This document shows, piece by piece, positions 1 through 13,259 of a DNA stretch of 64,000 nucleotides. The first letter of the stretch is position 1. Every line of letters begins with the position of its first letter. Source of the DNA: Gnetum montanum (lineage: Eukaryota; Streptophyta; Gnetopsida; Gnetales; Gnetaceae). Location of the stretch: NCBI GenBank assembly GCA_015680685.1, contig MNCI01017890.1, forward strand, positions 817,332 through 881,331. The letters are read 5' to 3'. The notes beneath the pieces are model-generated. The model did no database searches, was not told the DNA's origin, and saw only the letters and a list, made by a program, of their open reading frames with translations. Both the position numbers and the translations under genes were made by a program.

Positions 1-1160
1 TCAACTCTAAAATCTCATAAACCCATTTCTCACATGCATCTATGTTGGAGTAGGCCTAGAGTATGCTAGCTATCATAGTCCCAGTGTAGTCACCAATCTT
101 GGCATCATTTTTAACTTCCATAGGGTGAAAATGAAGTTAAATTGCACCAATCTTTAATCCCAATCTATTACACTAGTAATAAAAATCATCAAGGCCTCAA
201 AACTAACCACAATGAACCTAGAAAATTACTTATTGATGTTGACTACATTAGGGTCTATTTTGACTACCCTAACCAGCATAGTGCATAGTGAGCCGAGCAT
301 ATTCATAATAAAAGATGTCATTTTTACCTTCAAACAGCCTTGAAATGACCTCATCATGCATCCAAACTCACTTGTTAGCCCTATATACGTTTACTATGGC
401 TTACTAAGGCCTAAAACCAGCAACAACAAACACCATTTGATCAATAGTTTTCTTCTTTTATCATATGTTTTGCACCCTAATTGATTTGACCTTTTTCATG
501 GTGTTTCAACTTGTTTTGATATTGCAATGCATGGTTTACTTTTAAAGATCATTAGTTAACCTTATCTAACTTCTACCTAGTTCTAGTTTTGTTATGTCTA
601 CCTTATTCTCTCTCTTATGACTTTTGTTAATCTTTTTTGAATTAGTGTTATGTGATGGGGTTTAACCATCCTTGATTGTCATTTAACACCATGTAACCAT
701 CATGTGGTTCACCAAGGCCTTAAATTGACAACATGGCCCGCTAAGGCCTAAACTAGAAAAATTTAACCTAGATTGACCAATACTGATAATGTGTTTTCTT
801 ATTTTTCCTACCTTGATTAGTTTAGCATTGTTTCACTATGTTTTGTCTTGATTTGAAATTGTTATGCATTTTTAGCCTTCATTCTTTGGTCCTATGATGT
901 CATTGAAGCATCACTTAATCCCATTCCACTAAGTGTTCCCATCATTTGGCCTTTATTTGACCCTATGTAGCCTTTGTTTCATCTTATTTTTCTTCACCTA
1001 CCTCTTATAGCCATTATTAACCTTGTTTGCACCTTGTTTGATCATGAAATAGCATGTTTTGGTTGATCCATGCATAGTTGCTAGAGTATTTTATATCATT
1101 TTAACATTGTTTACTCATTTTACTTAGGTGCCACTTAATGTGCTTATGGTTGATATGCAG
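1..1160 (+). other. 5' noncoding region of gypsy copy A with end of a tandem array
   Basis: No coding potential is visible. The first ~330 bases carry two repeats of a motif built on 'ctatgctag...agtgtagtca', spaced about 190 bases, matching the end of the ~185-bp array in copy B (62.27-63.9 kb). From about 480 to 1160 it matches 61.56-62.25 kb on the opposite strand. It ends in 'gatatgcag' just before the pol reading frame starts, a possible splice acceptor, as discussed under findings. Confidence 0.6.
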
Positions 1161-1181
1161 GATTGAAGTATGAACACCTAG

Positions 1182-4100
1182 ATGCAAATCAATTTACCAT
1201 TGAACCTAAGTAGATCTCATGGTGATGTTGAAAGATTTATTGATCTTAATTACCTAGATCTTAAGCCTAAGAGTTTTGTTAACTACATAGCCTCAATAGA
1301 GAAACCTCAAGAATGGCTTAAAAACCTAGTCAAAATCCTTGACCTTGAGATTGGTGAAATTACCGAGGACTCTCTAGTTAAGGTTCCAATCAAAACATGT
1401 AGTGGTGAGGAGAAAACACTAAAATTAAGTTCCTCATTGAAACCTCAACAAGCTCAAGACATCACCAAGGTCCTCCAGGATAACATTAAGGTCTTTTCCT
1501 AGTCATATGAAGATATGCCAAATCTTGACCCATGCCTAGTGTAGCATAACATCATACTCGATCCTAGTATTAGACTAGTCAAGAAAAAAAATTACAAGAT
1601 TAGGACAAATTAAGCCTTGAAAGTTCATGATGAAATTACAGAATTATATTGAGATGGTTTCATCAAAGTTATGGATTACATAGAATGGATGTCCAAAAGA
1701 GTGGTAGTTCCTAAGAAAAATGGAAGGATATGTATATGTATTGATTTTTGAGACCTAAATAAGGCAACCATCAAAAATGATTTCCCTTTGCCTAGTATTG
1801 ACCAACATATCAATACTACGGCTAGACATGCCTTGCTATCCTTCATGGATGGGTTCTTGGGATACAATAAAATTAGGATTAACCTAGAACATCAACTTAT
1901 TACAACCTTTATGACCCCCTGGGGTATCTTTTATTATATCATGATTCCCTTCAGCCTAAATAACATAGAAGAAACCTACCAAATAGCAATGAAATACATC
2001 TTTAGTGATTATATGCTAGGATTACTCAATAGATATGTAGATGATATAGCCATTAATTTCAAAGTGGCCAATGACCTTTTGCATGACCTTAACATTGTGT
2101 TGAAATGATGTCTCAAATATGAGCTTAGGTTTAACCCCAAGAAGTATGTATTTGATGTTAAAATTGGTATGATGCTTGGCTTTGTAGTATCCAATGTGGG
2201 AATATGTGTCAATCTTGATAAGGTTAAGGTCATATCCAACTTGGTAGTGCCAACTAACCTTAAGGAGCTTTGGAGGCTACAAGGTAGATTACAATTTATC
2301 TATAGGTTTATTGCTAGGCTTACAGATAAGTTACAACCCATGCAATACTTACTTAAGAAAGGAGTTTACTATGAGTGGATGGCACAATGCCAAAAAGCCT
2401 TTGAAAACCTCAAGCAAGAGTTGGCACAACTACCTTCAGTTTATCCATCACAAAAAAATAAAACTTTTTACATCTACTTTTCTATCTCTAACACATCTAT
2501 TGCCTCTATACTTTTTCAAAAATGAGATGATGGAGTGAATTTACCTATATACTACTTAAGCCATGCATTGATTTCCGATGAGACTCGATACACCAAAGTG
2601 AAGAAGTATTGTTTAGAACTAGTCTTCTCACTAATGAAGTGGTGGCACTACTTGTTTAGAAGCTAGGTCAATGTCATTTGCAAAGATAATGTATTTCCAT
2701 CATGAACAACATCTATGAAAATAGGCATATTACTTATTGGAAAGCCATAATAGCCAAGTTTGACCTTCATTACATTTCTCAAGCCTCAACCAAAGGTCAA
2801 GCTATAGCCACACAACTCACTATTTCACTAGTGGAAGACCATATGGCCATTCACCTTAAATTCCTAAATGAGCATATCAACATTGTTAGTAATGTACCCA
2901 AGGGCTATGAGGTAGTTATGCACTTATATGAAACTTCGACTACTCATGGGGCTAGTGCTGCTACCATCATAACACTCTTGTCTAGTGAAATTTGATCCTT
3001 CACTTATTGTTTCAAATTCACATGTACTAACAATGTAGTGGAGTATGAAGGATTAATTAAAGAAATTTTGGTAGCTCATGACCTAGGAATCAAATGCCTA
3101 ATGATCAAAGGTAATTCTTAACTTATGGTTAACCAAGTAAACAATGTTTATACATGTAAAGAAAAACATTTGCAAACTTACTATGATTTAGGAAAGAAAC
3201 TAAACCCCAATTTATGAACTATAAGTTAAGTATTTGTGAAGTATTTAGGGTACTATGATTTAGGAAAGAAACTAAACAATACTTCCCAATTTAGGAACTA
3301 TAAGTTAAGTATTTGTGATGATTTAGGAAAGAAACTTACTATATCCAACATATACCCTAAATTGAGAACATGCTAGCTAATACCATTATGACCTTAGCAC
3401 TCAGTGTGATGCCTAATATGTTTAGTAAGTTACCTACCTTAACCATCAACTATACTATTCCCATCACGTAGAACACTTAAGGTGAATCTATATCTTCTAT
3501 CAACACCAGTCCTCCAAAGGAATAGTATGATGATATCAAGTTTTACATAATGCATGGTGAATCTCCATAAGGCCTAACTACTTCTCAAAAGGATGTTGTA
3601 CGTAAAAGATCAAAATAGTATGTCATCGTATGCAGTAACACATTATGTTGATGGTTCTATAATGACATATCATGAGTGTGCTTGGGCAAAATCGAAGCCT
3701 ACATAGTCCCTGGGAAATTTCATGAGGATGTATGTGGAGGACATATAGGACCTAGAGCCATGGCCACTAAGAATAGATGGCTAGGCTATTACTGGCCCTA
3801 CATGGAAAATGATTACTTGCTAAATATCAAGACCTATGATACTTGTTAATGATATAGCAACTGAATACATGTACACCAACTGAGTTACACACTACTTAGA
3901 TAACTTGTAGATTTTAATAGTGGGGTTAGATTTCATTGCACTTATAACACCTAAGTCTTCCACAAGGCATAGCTTCATCATCACTGTAATCAAATACTTC
4001 ACAAAGTGGGTTGAAGCTATTCTTCTAAGGAAGATGATGTTTTAATAAGTCTATAGATTTATACTAGATAATATAGTAGCCTATTTTGGCATACCTATGA

Positions 4101-4780
4101 CCATAGTAATAGATAATTGACCAAAATTTAGTAGCTAGGAAACAAAAAAAAATTATCATGATCTAGGCAGTAACCATTTCTTTTGTCACTGTATTACCCA
4201 CAAGTTAATAGACAAGCCAAATTTAGCAACAAGGCCATCATAAACTTGCTTTAAAAGATGTTGAAAAATAGTAGACACAAGTGGCATGAGTGGCTTGTCC
4301 ATGCACTTTGGGCCTACTAAACAACCTATCAAACCATAATAGATGTAACTACATATAGCTTGGTTTATGGTTTTAATGCCTTTTTTACTCTTGAATTGTT
4401 AGTTTCGTCACTAAGGGCAATCCTATTAGACTTCATCAATGATGAACAAAGTAAGAAGCTACATATCATGGACCTAGAGTTAGTGGAGAAGTAATGATTA
4501 CAAATCCTTGCTCACATCAAGTGATACTAGGAGAAGTAGAAACAATAGCACTGACATGACCTAGATAAACAAAAGATTAAGAAGGGAGGCTTAGTCCTCA
4601 AAGCTATCCATGAGCATGCAAACAAATTCTCAGCCAGCTAGAAAGGACCTTTCTTTATCACCAATGCCTATGGCATAGAGCCTTTAGAATAGCAAACATG
4701 GATGAAAATGAATTTGGTTAATCATTCCTACCTAAAGCCTTATTCCATTTAACACGTTTTCTTGGTAGGTACCAACATGG
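1182..4780 (+). pseudogene. gypsy copy A pol relic: RT, RNase H, integrase
   Basis: Encoded replication of the element: reverse transcriptase, RNase H and integrase of the Ty3/gypsy order. The linker before RT is open at 1182-1500. RT follows (1640-2400) with 'VVVPKKNGR', 'FLGYNKIRI' and the catalytic YVDD at 2034-2045. A thumb/connection segment then runs into an RNase H relic (about 2440-3150). Integrase shows the zinc-binding HHCC end (His-Gly near 3710, Cys at about 3840) and a decayed core to ~4480. In-frame stops fall mostly where relatives have Gln, Trp or Arg (for example TGA for Arg in the conserved 'CIDFRDLNKA' block near 1750). No functional product is possible. Family assignment rests on motifs and domain order, and on parallel reading of copy B. 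Confidence 0.85.
3179..3345 (+). repeat. local tandem duplication in copy A pol
   Basis: A unit of about 73 bases beginning 'tactatgatttaggaaag' occurs at 3179 and again at 3252, with a third partial start near 3318. It lies between RNase H and integrase and shifts the reading frame. Copy B does not appear to have it, so it arose after the copies separated. Confidence 0.7.
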
Positions 4781-5374
4781 ACATACATGAACATAGTAAC
4801 CAATCACAAGCAAGCCAACATTTTTTTTGCATGAAAAATGGACTTAAAAACTTTGTGACATCTATAATGCAAGATGCAGATCCCTTTTGGGTGTAATGAT
4901 TGTGACCTTCGGTGGCCTAGTATACTGATTCTTTCATGTAGTCCTATGCATTGTATTATGACAACATGCTTTCTTTGTCTTATTTTGATTCTTCTCTTAG
5001 AGTTATGCTTGTAGGATGAAGCCTGGAGTCATTGCAAAGATGCAACTCATTATGGAAGCAAGTCATCATGTGACCTCAATGCATAAGATTTGGTGAGTTT
5101 TTCTTCTTGTGTTGAGAGTGCTTATTCCACTTCACTCCTATTACCTCTTCTTAATCCTAAGCCTATAGCTTGATTATGACCTTCCTTCCCTTAAATAATA
5201 ATGTTAACCCATGTTTAACACAAATACATTATGGTGATTTGAAATCTCCATCGTCATGCCTCATCATCAAGTCTATTAAATGTAATACATCTCATTTAGT
5301 AGGAAAATGAAATCAAAACTTGGCAATGAAACCCAAAGAAGGCTTTGTTTCATTTCCAAAAAAAAGAGGGGAAA

Positions 5375-7172
5375 AGAAAATTTTTAAGAAGCTAAATGGT
5401 CAAAAAGGATCAAAGACAATCCAATGACTCCAAACATGCAAAGGGAGAAGCCTAAAAACCAAAGAAACCTTAGAGTGATGTGTTGGTTCATCAAAAACAT
5501 TACCAAGTGAGCAACACTTCAAATAACAAATAATGAAGCCTTAATTGATTATTCAACATGTTATTAACATATCATAGTCATGATATCAACCTATGGAAGG
5601 TTATGACGAGGTTATGAACCTATGACCTCATCATAAGCTTATCCCATTATCACAAGCACTCTTTGGTATGATTTGATACTATAAGATCATGCATGTAGAG
5701 GAAATGTTGGTGATGGGCTCACAATGATGTTTTATATTCTTTGTCAATGTTTCTTACGTTAATCCTCCAAACATTAACAAAGAGGGTCCAATGAAACATC
5801 ACCTAGAAAATTCATGTTATAACCTATAACCTTTACCATCCAACTTGAGGCAAGATTTTATTATAAATGTAAGGTTTTTGGTCCTTCAGTTGTAATCTTG
5901 CATACTAACTTTTTTGGAGCTGAAAATGCCTCATAATTTGCTACTACCTCACTTCACAAGTGGAAAAAGTAATGTCATGTCAATATTTGGGCTTGGGAAG
6001 GCTAAAAATGCCTTAGGGACTACCCAATTTGGCAATTTCATAGGGTTTTATGGGGGATAGCCTCAACTACGCTAGAACCACCTACACGTAGCATTGGTGA
6101 TGTTGAATTTTCCAATTCCTAATGATTCCAAGTGTAGTTATCACAAAACCCAAATGTGAAATTTGCAAGGCCAATGTTGGAGTTGTTGGATTTTCCATTT
6201 TCCTAGCAATGCCTAGTGTAGTCATAAAAATTTTCCAGTAGATGCAATATGACAGCATAGTCATCATGGAACTCTAGCAATTGTAGTATGGCTATTGTAG
6301 TTACAATGACTCCATCAAATTCCAACAAATGCCAATGTAGTCCTCCAAGTCTAGGGTAGTTGAGGTGAATGCAAGTGTAGTACCAAAAGTCTATTTGCTA
6401 TTTATAGTATTTACATGGGTTTTGATGGCTTTTTTGTATCAAAATGTACCATAAATGGTCAACTACATTGGAATCATAGTTGTTATGCCTGAAAATAAAC
6501 ACCACTTTGTTAGTAATCATGGCAAAAATTTATAGCCTTAAATCAACACCATTGAAGCCTATAAAAGCCAAACTTGAACATATTATTCAAGTTTCAAAAA
6601 AAATTTTGGCAATTCCAAACCTTTCTAATTGATAGCCTTTTGCAACCTTGAGCAATTGAATTCCATTTGGCATCTACACTAAACACTAGAGACCCTTAGC
6701 TTAGTAGCACTATAATAAGAGTTCATATCATTATTTATGCCATTTCCACCAAAAGTTGCAAATTTGAATGAAAACCTACAATTTATAAGAGATTGAATTT
6801 GGGAAGTACCTAGATCATGGAGTTCAACTACAAAATACAACTTGCCAGCTCCAACAACCTTCAAGATCCATTCAAACAATCTTCTTGTGCATTTTTAGCA
6901 AACAATCTGTACATAATCAAACTCCATACTTTAAACATTTTTCTTGTTGTTTAATAAATTTTAAATTTCTTTTGTTCTGGAAATTTTATTTTGAATTTAA
7001 TTTCTATGTTTCATTTATGTTGAATCTAAAATTTTATTTTCTCTGTTTACATTCTCTAAGTTCCTAGGTGATTGACTAGACCATTCAACGCACCTTGGTT
7101 CCTATTTCATGGAGGCCCTTTGGATCCAAGGTTAGGTTGTTGCACCTAGGATTTTTAGTTTTCCAGTGATCA
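5375..7172 (+). repeat. probable 3' LTR of gypsy copy A
   Basis: It follows the purine tract at 5355-5376 and continues to the last base shared with copy B. It includes a TATA box (TATAAAA, 6560-6566) and several copies of the 'ctacactag/gtagtca' word in 6060-6380. The strand-matched part of copy B is 55.67-57.50 kb, also with a TATA box. The start is inferred from the purine tract only; the end is where the similarity of the two copies stops. Confidence 0.5.
6560..6566 (+). promoter_or_regulatory. TATA box of the copy A LTR
   Basis: TATAAAA preceded by 'gcc' and followed by 'gcc', in the part of the LTR where U3 would end. The corresponding site in copy B reads TATATAA (56281-56287, minus strand). 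Conservation of a TATA element in both copies supports a former LTR promoter. Confidence 0.5.
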
Positions 7173-7236
7173 AATTTTTTAGGCTATACAATGAATAACT
7201 TTGTTTGTGATGCTTAGTTGATATGTTAATGAGATG

Positions 7237-8100
7237 ATGGATGAAATGGCTCTTGCAAATGTCTAGACTTTATTTGAGCTTGAAAAAGTGTTAGTTGTTA
7301 ACCTTGATTTCCAGGTTCCAAAATCTAAGGATCCCAAGGATTAAAAGGACATGAAATTCTTGGCTAGATATGGGGCTGAGATGAACTCTCTTGCTATAAA
7401 TCATGTTGATATTAATGTGGGTCTAATAATAAAGATAGTAATCATCAAGAAAGATCACAAGAAGGTATTTTCGTAGATGGCATGATTGTAGGAGGAAGAA
7501 AAGAAGTTGAGAATGGATTTGTATGGAAGAAAAGTGATGCACCATAATCCCACATCTTCTTCCTACTACTAGTTACACATTTTTCATGATGCTTTAATGG
7601 CTATTCATATTATTCAAAATCTTAAGTTATTAACTATGGAGAGGTTTAACTCTATATTAATGAAAAATTATGTAGCATCAGAGTATTGGAACATTGACAA
7701 AAAAGATATAATTTTTTTACAATAAACAACCCTTATTTCTTACAAAATATCTTAAGAAGGAGAGGACTACCAATAGGATTAGAAAATGTTCTAATAGAAA
7801 TGATGGGGATTAGTAAGGTATTAAAAATATTTAATAATTATGTTATAATACAATGTAAGGAGGAAGAGAAATAGGGACCAAGTTCTACAAAAGAAGATAA
7901 GGATAGAAGGACTAAATGGGAGACCAATGTGAATGAATGTATCTTAGGAAAGATATCTAGTGAACTTGGGCTTCATATTCCTCACCATAGAGTAGATCAC
8001 CCAAAAATTAATAGAAGCATATGGGTAGGAAGTAACTATGAAGATAGTAGTAGTAGTAGGAAGAAAGGATGGAGTTGGTCCTAGTAATGCACTAGTGGAT
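7237..8100 (+). pseudogene. unrecognised protein-coding relic
   Basis: One frame from 7237 to about 7720 reads as a plausible charged protein with only a few stops, including 'EEEKKLRMDLYGRK' and 'LLTMERFNSILMKNY'. Coding-like but more broken sequence continues to ~8100. I do not recognise the family. It sits directly after gypsy copy A and before an AT-rich stretch, so it may be part of the older element or gene into which copy A inserted. No catalytic motif is visible. Confidence 0.35.
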
Positions 8101-8885
8101 AAGAAAATTATTTGAATTATTTGCTTTTCATCTCTATCTTACTTTTATGTTTATTTTTTAATCTATTTATTTGTGTAGTTTTATTTATTAATTTTATTAT
8201 TTTAACTTATTTTTATTATTTTTGATGTTTACAAATAGATGCAATCAGGATCTTTTGGCAATTGGACTAATAATGGAGAAGATGTGGAAGTGATGGGAAA
8301 GGCTTTTCCTAATAATGATTAGATCATGGATGGTCAACAGTGAAGGATGATAGTAATGTTAGATTGAGATTTTAATCATGTTATTTTCAAATTTTATATT
8401 TTTGATGGGATGTTACATGTTTTTCATTGATGATGACATGCACCTATGATGGACATTTATATGGACATGGTTTATGATACAAAGAGTTTCTATTTATGAT
8501 CTTTGTATTTTTTATGTGTTTATGATTTTGTCTTTCTCTATTTTTGTATTTGTTTTTAGGTTTCTATGTTTTTGGATCTTTTAAAAATTTTAGAGATATT
8601 TATATTTTGTAATTTTTCTAATGTGAAATTAAGACAAGCATTATTTAGAATGGAAGATCTAAATGTGATTAAAATAAAAGCTAAGTCATTAAATAAAGCA
8701 TAAAGAAAATATGAACTATGAAAGTGATAAACATGGAAAAATAGTAAAATAAAGTAATGAAATATTATTAATAGCTAAAATTACTAGAAATATAAAATGA
8801 CATAAAAAGCTAAATAAAGAGTAAATAAGAAAAAGGTAGAAGGGGTTGTGATTCTAGAGTAACTATTTTTTGATGATAGTCTTCC
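8100..8885. other. AT-rich intergenic stretch
   Basis: Very AT-rich, T-rich to about 8600 and A-rich after it. No open frame, RNA gene or LTR boundary was recognised. Confidence 0.5.
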
Positions 8886-11800
8886 TCATCTACAATGTAG
8901 TAAAACATTGTAATTTTTTATGGACTCAATTATGTCTAACTCTTTGAATCCTAGATCCACAAATTTAAATGTGTTAGATGATAAGAGAAAACTAGTGTTA
9001 AACTCTTTAGTTTTCTTTATTGATGAAGTTTGACCTATCAACATAGGTTGGGATCCTAAGATAGTTTTCTCTAAGAGATTGAAATGAGAAAGAGTGGGAA
9101 CTTCAAGATATATGTATATAACCATGTTTCTATAAAAAGTATATCTCTTGATATATAGGTAAAGAAACAACATGTTGATAACCTAACCAACATCTATCAA
9201 GGATGGCGTTAATGCTAGATGAGTTTCTAGTAATTGCAAAAATTGCCTTAGACATGATACAACTCCCTATAGAAAAATATAATTTTATCACTCTTATAAT
9301 TTCTACTATAACCTTATTTAAGAAAATAAAAAAGGTGTTGTAGTTAGAGTACATGACCTTATTTTCAAGATTAAGGCACTCAATGATTGCCTATGAGATG
9401 CTGTTAAATCTAGTTCCATCATCTACATTTACCAAGGGTAGTACCTTGTTGTCTTCAATTTGTATCATGATGTAGATGGGAAACTAGTACATGGAATCCA
9501 TCATAAGATGGGTCTTGATGTTTTCTCCTTTCAAGAAAAAAGTATTTAACCTTACTACTTTCTTAGCTTTTCACAAAAGTATATCTCTTGATATATGAGT
9601 GAAGAAATAGCATGTTCATAAGCTAACCAACATCTTTCAAGGATGGCATTAATGTTGGATGAGTTTCTAACAATTGTTAATATTATCTTGGACATTATAC
9701 AATTCCCAATCAAAAAAGGTTATTTTATCATTCCTATAGTTTCTCCTATAACCTTACTCAAAAAAATAAAAAAGAATTTGTAGTTAGAGTACATGACCTT
9801 ATTTTCAAGGTTAAGGCACTAAATGATTGCCAATGAGATGATGTTAAATATAGTTCCATCATCTACATGCATGAAGGGTAGTACCATGTTGTCTTTGATT
9901 TTTATCATGGTGTGGATGGGAAACTAGTACATGGCATCAATTGTAGGAAGGGTCTTGATGCTTTATCCTTTAAAAAATGAGCAGGTAACCTAATACTGCC
10001 AAGCGTTATGCATTGATGAGATTGTTTAGACATAAGGCTAAATATCTATTGGAACTATGATAAGTTTAAGAAGCTTGTCCAATGTCAAATAATGCATCTT
10101 AAAAGTTGAAATGAGATTGATGAGAGATAGATTTTCTTCCTTTGATTTCATTACTACAGCAATTTAAAGCAACGTATTACCCCTAGTAGTTACATACTTA
10201 GTAGTTGATGCTAGAGGGACTAGGCCTTATGTGGAAGTAGTTGATAAGGTGATAGGAGAAGAAGGACTCATGTTTAATGACACTTAAAAAAAGATATTTT
10301 TTTGTTTGAACATATTATTTATTAGCATGTTCTTTCTCATTCTTTGTATCATTTATCATTAGTTCCTTTTGAGCCTAAGTAAGGATCCTAATAGATGGCA
10401 TTAGAGTTTGAAGTAGAGGTGGTTCTTGTAACTTAGACAAGAAAAATGAATGATATGGAGGAGGTACAACATAAGGTAAGATAGGAAGATATTGAACAAG
10501 CTTGGATGACATAGGAAAAGATAACTAATTCCTTAAAATGGTTGGTGGATAGTTAAATAAGGGATTTGAATGCATAGAAGATTCATCATAATGGATTATC
10601 ATGTTAATGATAAATGAAGCTCTAGATATTTTTTGGGAGGTAGACGCTTTGGAATCATTTAAAGAAAGGATAATGACAAAGGGCTTTTTGGGCATTGATG
10701 GATTTGAATGGTTGGATGAGGTAGAATCATTCATTTGAAGAACAAAAGGGATTTTAGGATGCTTATCAATGGGCTACAAATAAAAAGAAAAGATTATCCT
10801 TGAATGATTATTTAAATAATATTGAAGGATTTGCATGTCTTGATTCATGTCTTGATTAATAGACTACACTAGTGTGTTAAATACAATTACTCCATTTTCA
10901 TTAGTGCACCTAAATATAATCTTTATGGCATCACAATTATCAGTATAATGTCTTGCAATCTTATGATAGTATCAAAATTTGTTATAATTATACCATTTTG
11001 GGACCTGTTGATCTTCCTTCATCATTTGGGAAGGATTAGTGGTCAAAGTATGCAATCTTATAAATCATATCCTTTCTAATTCCAACACCTATTTTGGAGA
11101 TATGTATTTCTCTTTTAATAACACGTTGTATGGTTGAGTGGAGATCATTAGGAATTTATGGTACTTTAACCTATCCTTAGTTGCTTTCCTTTGTTGATAT
11201 CCACTTAATACATTTTGCCCAACTTCATTGGAGTTGAAATTCATCCTTTGATTCCCTCCTTTATTTGGTGATGAACCTAATAAATCTTGGCTCACTAAAG
11301 CCATTATTTACCCTACATTCTGAGAGGCTTTCACATTGCTTATTAGTTTGTTAACCTTCTTATGAAAGTTTATCCATTTAGAGTCACTACTTTCAATGAC
11401 TACATTCTCATTTTATTATGCTTAATTGATGGCATCATAAAGACTAAATGGTCAAGGATGGACTAATTTACCCCTAATATAGTTGTTGATATCCCCTTTC
11501 AAAATGTTCAACAACTGATAATTGAAAATTGGATGTGTAGGCTCCATTACTATCAAAGTTCATCTAGAGATGAATTTGGATATATTTTCAATGAGAGTCT
11601 ACTTTTGATTAAAATTTTTTGTAGTATGCCATCCTTGTTGATACTTTACTTCAATATCTTTACAAATGCTATGGAGAGTTGCTCCAAGGAAATAATGAAC
11701 CTACGTGAAAGAGCCATGTATCATTAAAATGTCTTACCTGGAAGTAAATTTAAAATGGTCCATAGAATGATATTCAAGTAGCAAGCCAACAACATGCACT

Positions 11801-13170
11801 TATTGTAAAAGGTAATAACATGATTGGTATGATTATATTTTTCATTATACTTAATGAAGTTTAACAAACAAACCACTTTGGGAACTTAAGAAAGTGAGAT
11901 CAATGGAATAATGGGATCAATAAGGAGATGAGCAATGAAAATTGCATAACTTTCCTAATTTAATATATTGGACTTTCATGTTTGATCTTCATCAACCTAT
12001 AACTTGGAAGATAAGTCTTGAATAAAAAGCACTAGTTTAGGTGAAATACTAAGAATACTTGAAATAGTAGGATTTTTTAGAATAAGGTAATGAGTAGGCA
12101 ACACTAGCTAGAAAGGTACAATGATTGGCATAGAATGAATTGTAAAATATTATGTTGATGAAAAGGTTTAAAAGATCAAAAAAATGGTAGTGAACCTTGC
12201 TATTATTGAACTGATGGTGTCAGAAATGATGGTTGAAACAATTTTAAAATGGATTGATTTTTTAAACCTATACATGAGGTGTTGCGTTAATAGTGGTTGT
12301 GGTTGATGATAAACTATAGGTGAGACAATAATAGCTAGAGTAATGATAGTATGTATAGTATGGGCAAGTTATTTGATGAACATGCATGAAAAAAGGATTA
12401 TTCAAGTTAATAAAGTTAACATGCTAAAAGATAGTACTTTGTATTCTATGGTAGCCTAATGAAAGAATTCTTTAGGTAGCAAAGTATAAGGGTTCTCATC
12501 CTCATCATCATCATAAATGCTAATCTCAACATCACCTTCACTCTGTTACTCCTAAAATTGATAACAACTATTGAAATTAATGTTGGAATATTCCATCAAA
12601 TAATACAACATGTTCGATCTTTTTTGAATTTCAACACTAGCCAATGCCTGAATCTCATCCCTAATGGTAAGGTACTCTATTAGTGCTATTTTCTCAAATT
12701 GATCTAATTTAATGGAATGGTTAGGCCCAAGTAGGAATAGTTTCAAGTCATTGGATACTTCATAAGCTTCCATCCTCTACAAATCATAAATAAATAGTGC
12801 TATGTTCAGTTCCCATTTAACACATGTAATCTTATAGTCATGTTTAAACATGGATGTTGTAAAAATCTAGGCTTTCATTAACTCCATTAGTATATGGACT
12901 AGAGAACTCTAAGATGAATCAAATTCTTGGATAGACATGATGTCAAAAAGTGCCTCTTACATGCACTTGGACATCAGGGTCAAGTGTAAATAGAAAAAGA
13001 GTAAAATAAGGGTCGTTGAACTTGGATAGTCCAAAACAAAAATTAATACACCAAAGTGCACACCTAATTTAATATGGTTTACCAACTTGGATAGTCCACA
13101 CTTAGAGGGTAGTTCATTAGCACACCTTTGAACTTTGTTCCTTCCAAAATATGGTTTGAAGGATACCACA
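8886..13170 (-). pseudogene. gag-protease relic of a second Ty3/gypsy element
   Basis: Read on the minus strand. Diffuse coding-like sequence at 12.4-13.17 kb precedes a gag segment at 11.3-11.75 kb ('FHKKVNKLISNVKAS', 'NILKGDINNYIRGKL'). A CHHC-type zinc knuckle at 10930-10974 ends 'YYHKIARHYTDNC', with its first Cys codon now a stop. A retropepsin-like segment at 9.1-9.48 kb contains 'LVNVDDGTRFNSIS' and 'SIGSCIM'. Such knuckles (C-x2-H-x4-H-x4-C) are typical of plant gypsy Gag. RT, RNase H and integrase are missing: the coding signal ends near 8.9 kb. The protease segment is duplicated (see repeat). Many stops; not functional. Confidence 0.7.
9138..9981. repeat. ~440-bp tandem duplication covering the protease segment
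   Basis: The stretch 9138-9540, starting 'aaaagtatatctcttgat', is repeated at 9577-9981 with the same order of words ('accaacatct.tcaaggatgg', 'gagtacatgaccttatttt', 'gggtagtacc'). The copies are diverged at scattered positions and by small indels, so the duplication is old. It doubles the retropepsin-like part of the gag-protease relic. Confidence 0.85.
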
Positions 13171-13259
13171 CCTTTTACAAGCTATAAGCTCCACTTTGGA
13201 GTGATTTAATGCTATGAATCCTCTCTATCCTAGAAGTTCCCAACAAGCTTAGAATGTGG

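Larger units (their letters stand above)
1..7172 (+). mobile_element. Ty3/gypsy LTR retrotransposon, copy A (5' end outside window)
   Basis: A decayed Ty3/gypsy element read on the + strand: 5' noncoding part, then RT, RNase H and integrase relics, then a long 3' noncoding part with a TATA box. Copy B at 55.67-64 kb is the same family in inverted orientation, and the two can be followed side by side from the 5' noncoding DNA to the last bases (shared end near 'cacctaggatttt'). No gag or protease is seen before RT in this copy; a gag may lie left of the window or be absent. A purine tract at 5355-5376 is a plausible polypurine tract, which would put the 3' LTR at about 5.38-7.17 kb, near 1.8 kb. 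Copy B gives a similar length. LTR borders are inferred because no 5' LTR is available to compare. Confidence 0.8.

Noticed and set aside
9138-9981. CRISPR-like or satellite array
   Set aside because: Only two long diverged copies with no spacers; simple tandem duplication in a retroelement explains it.
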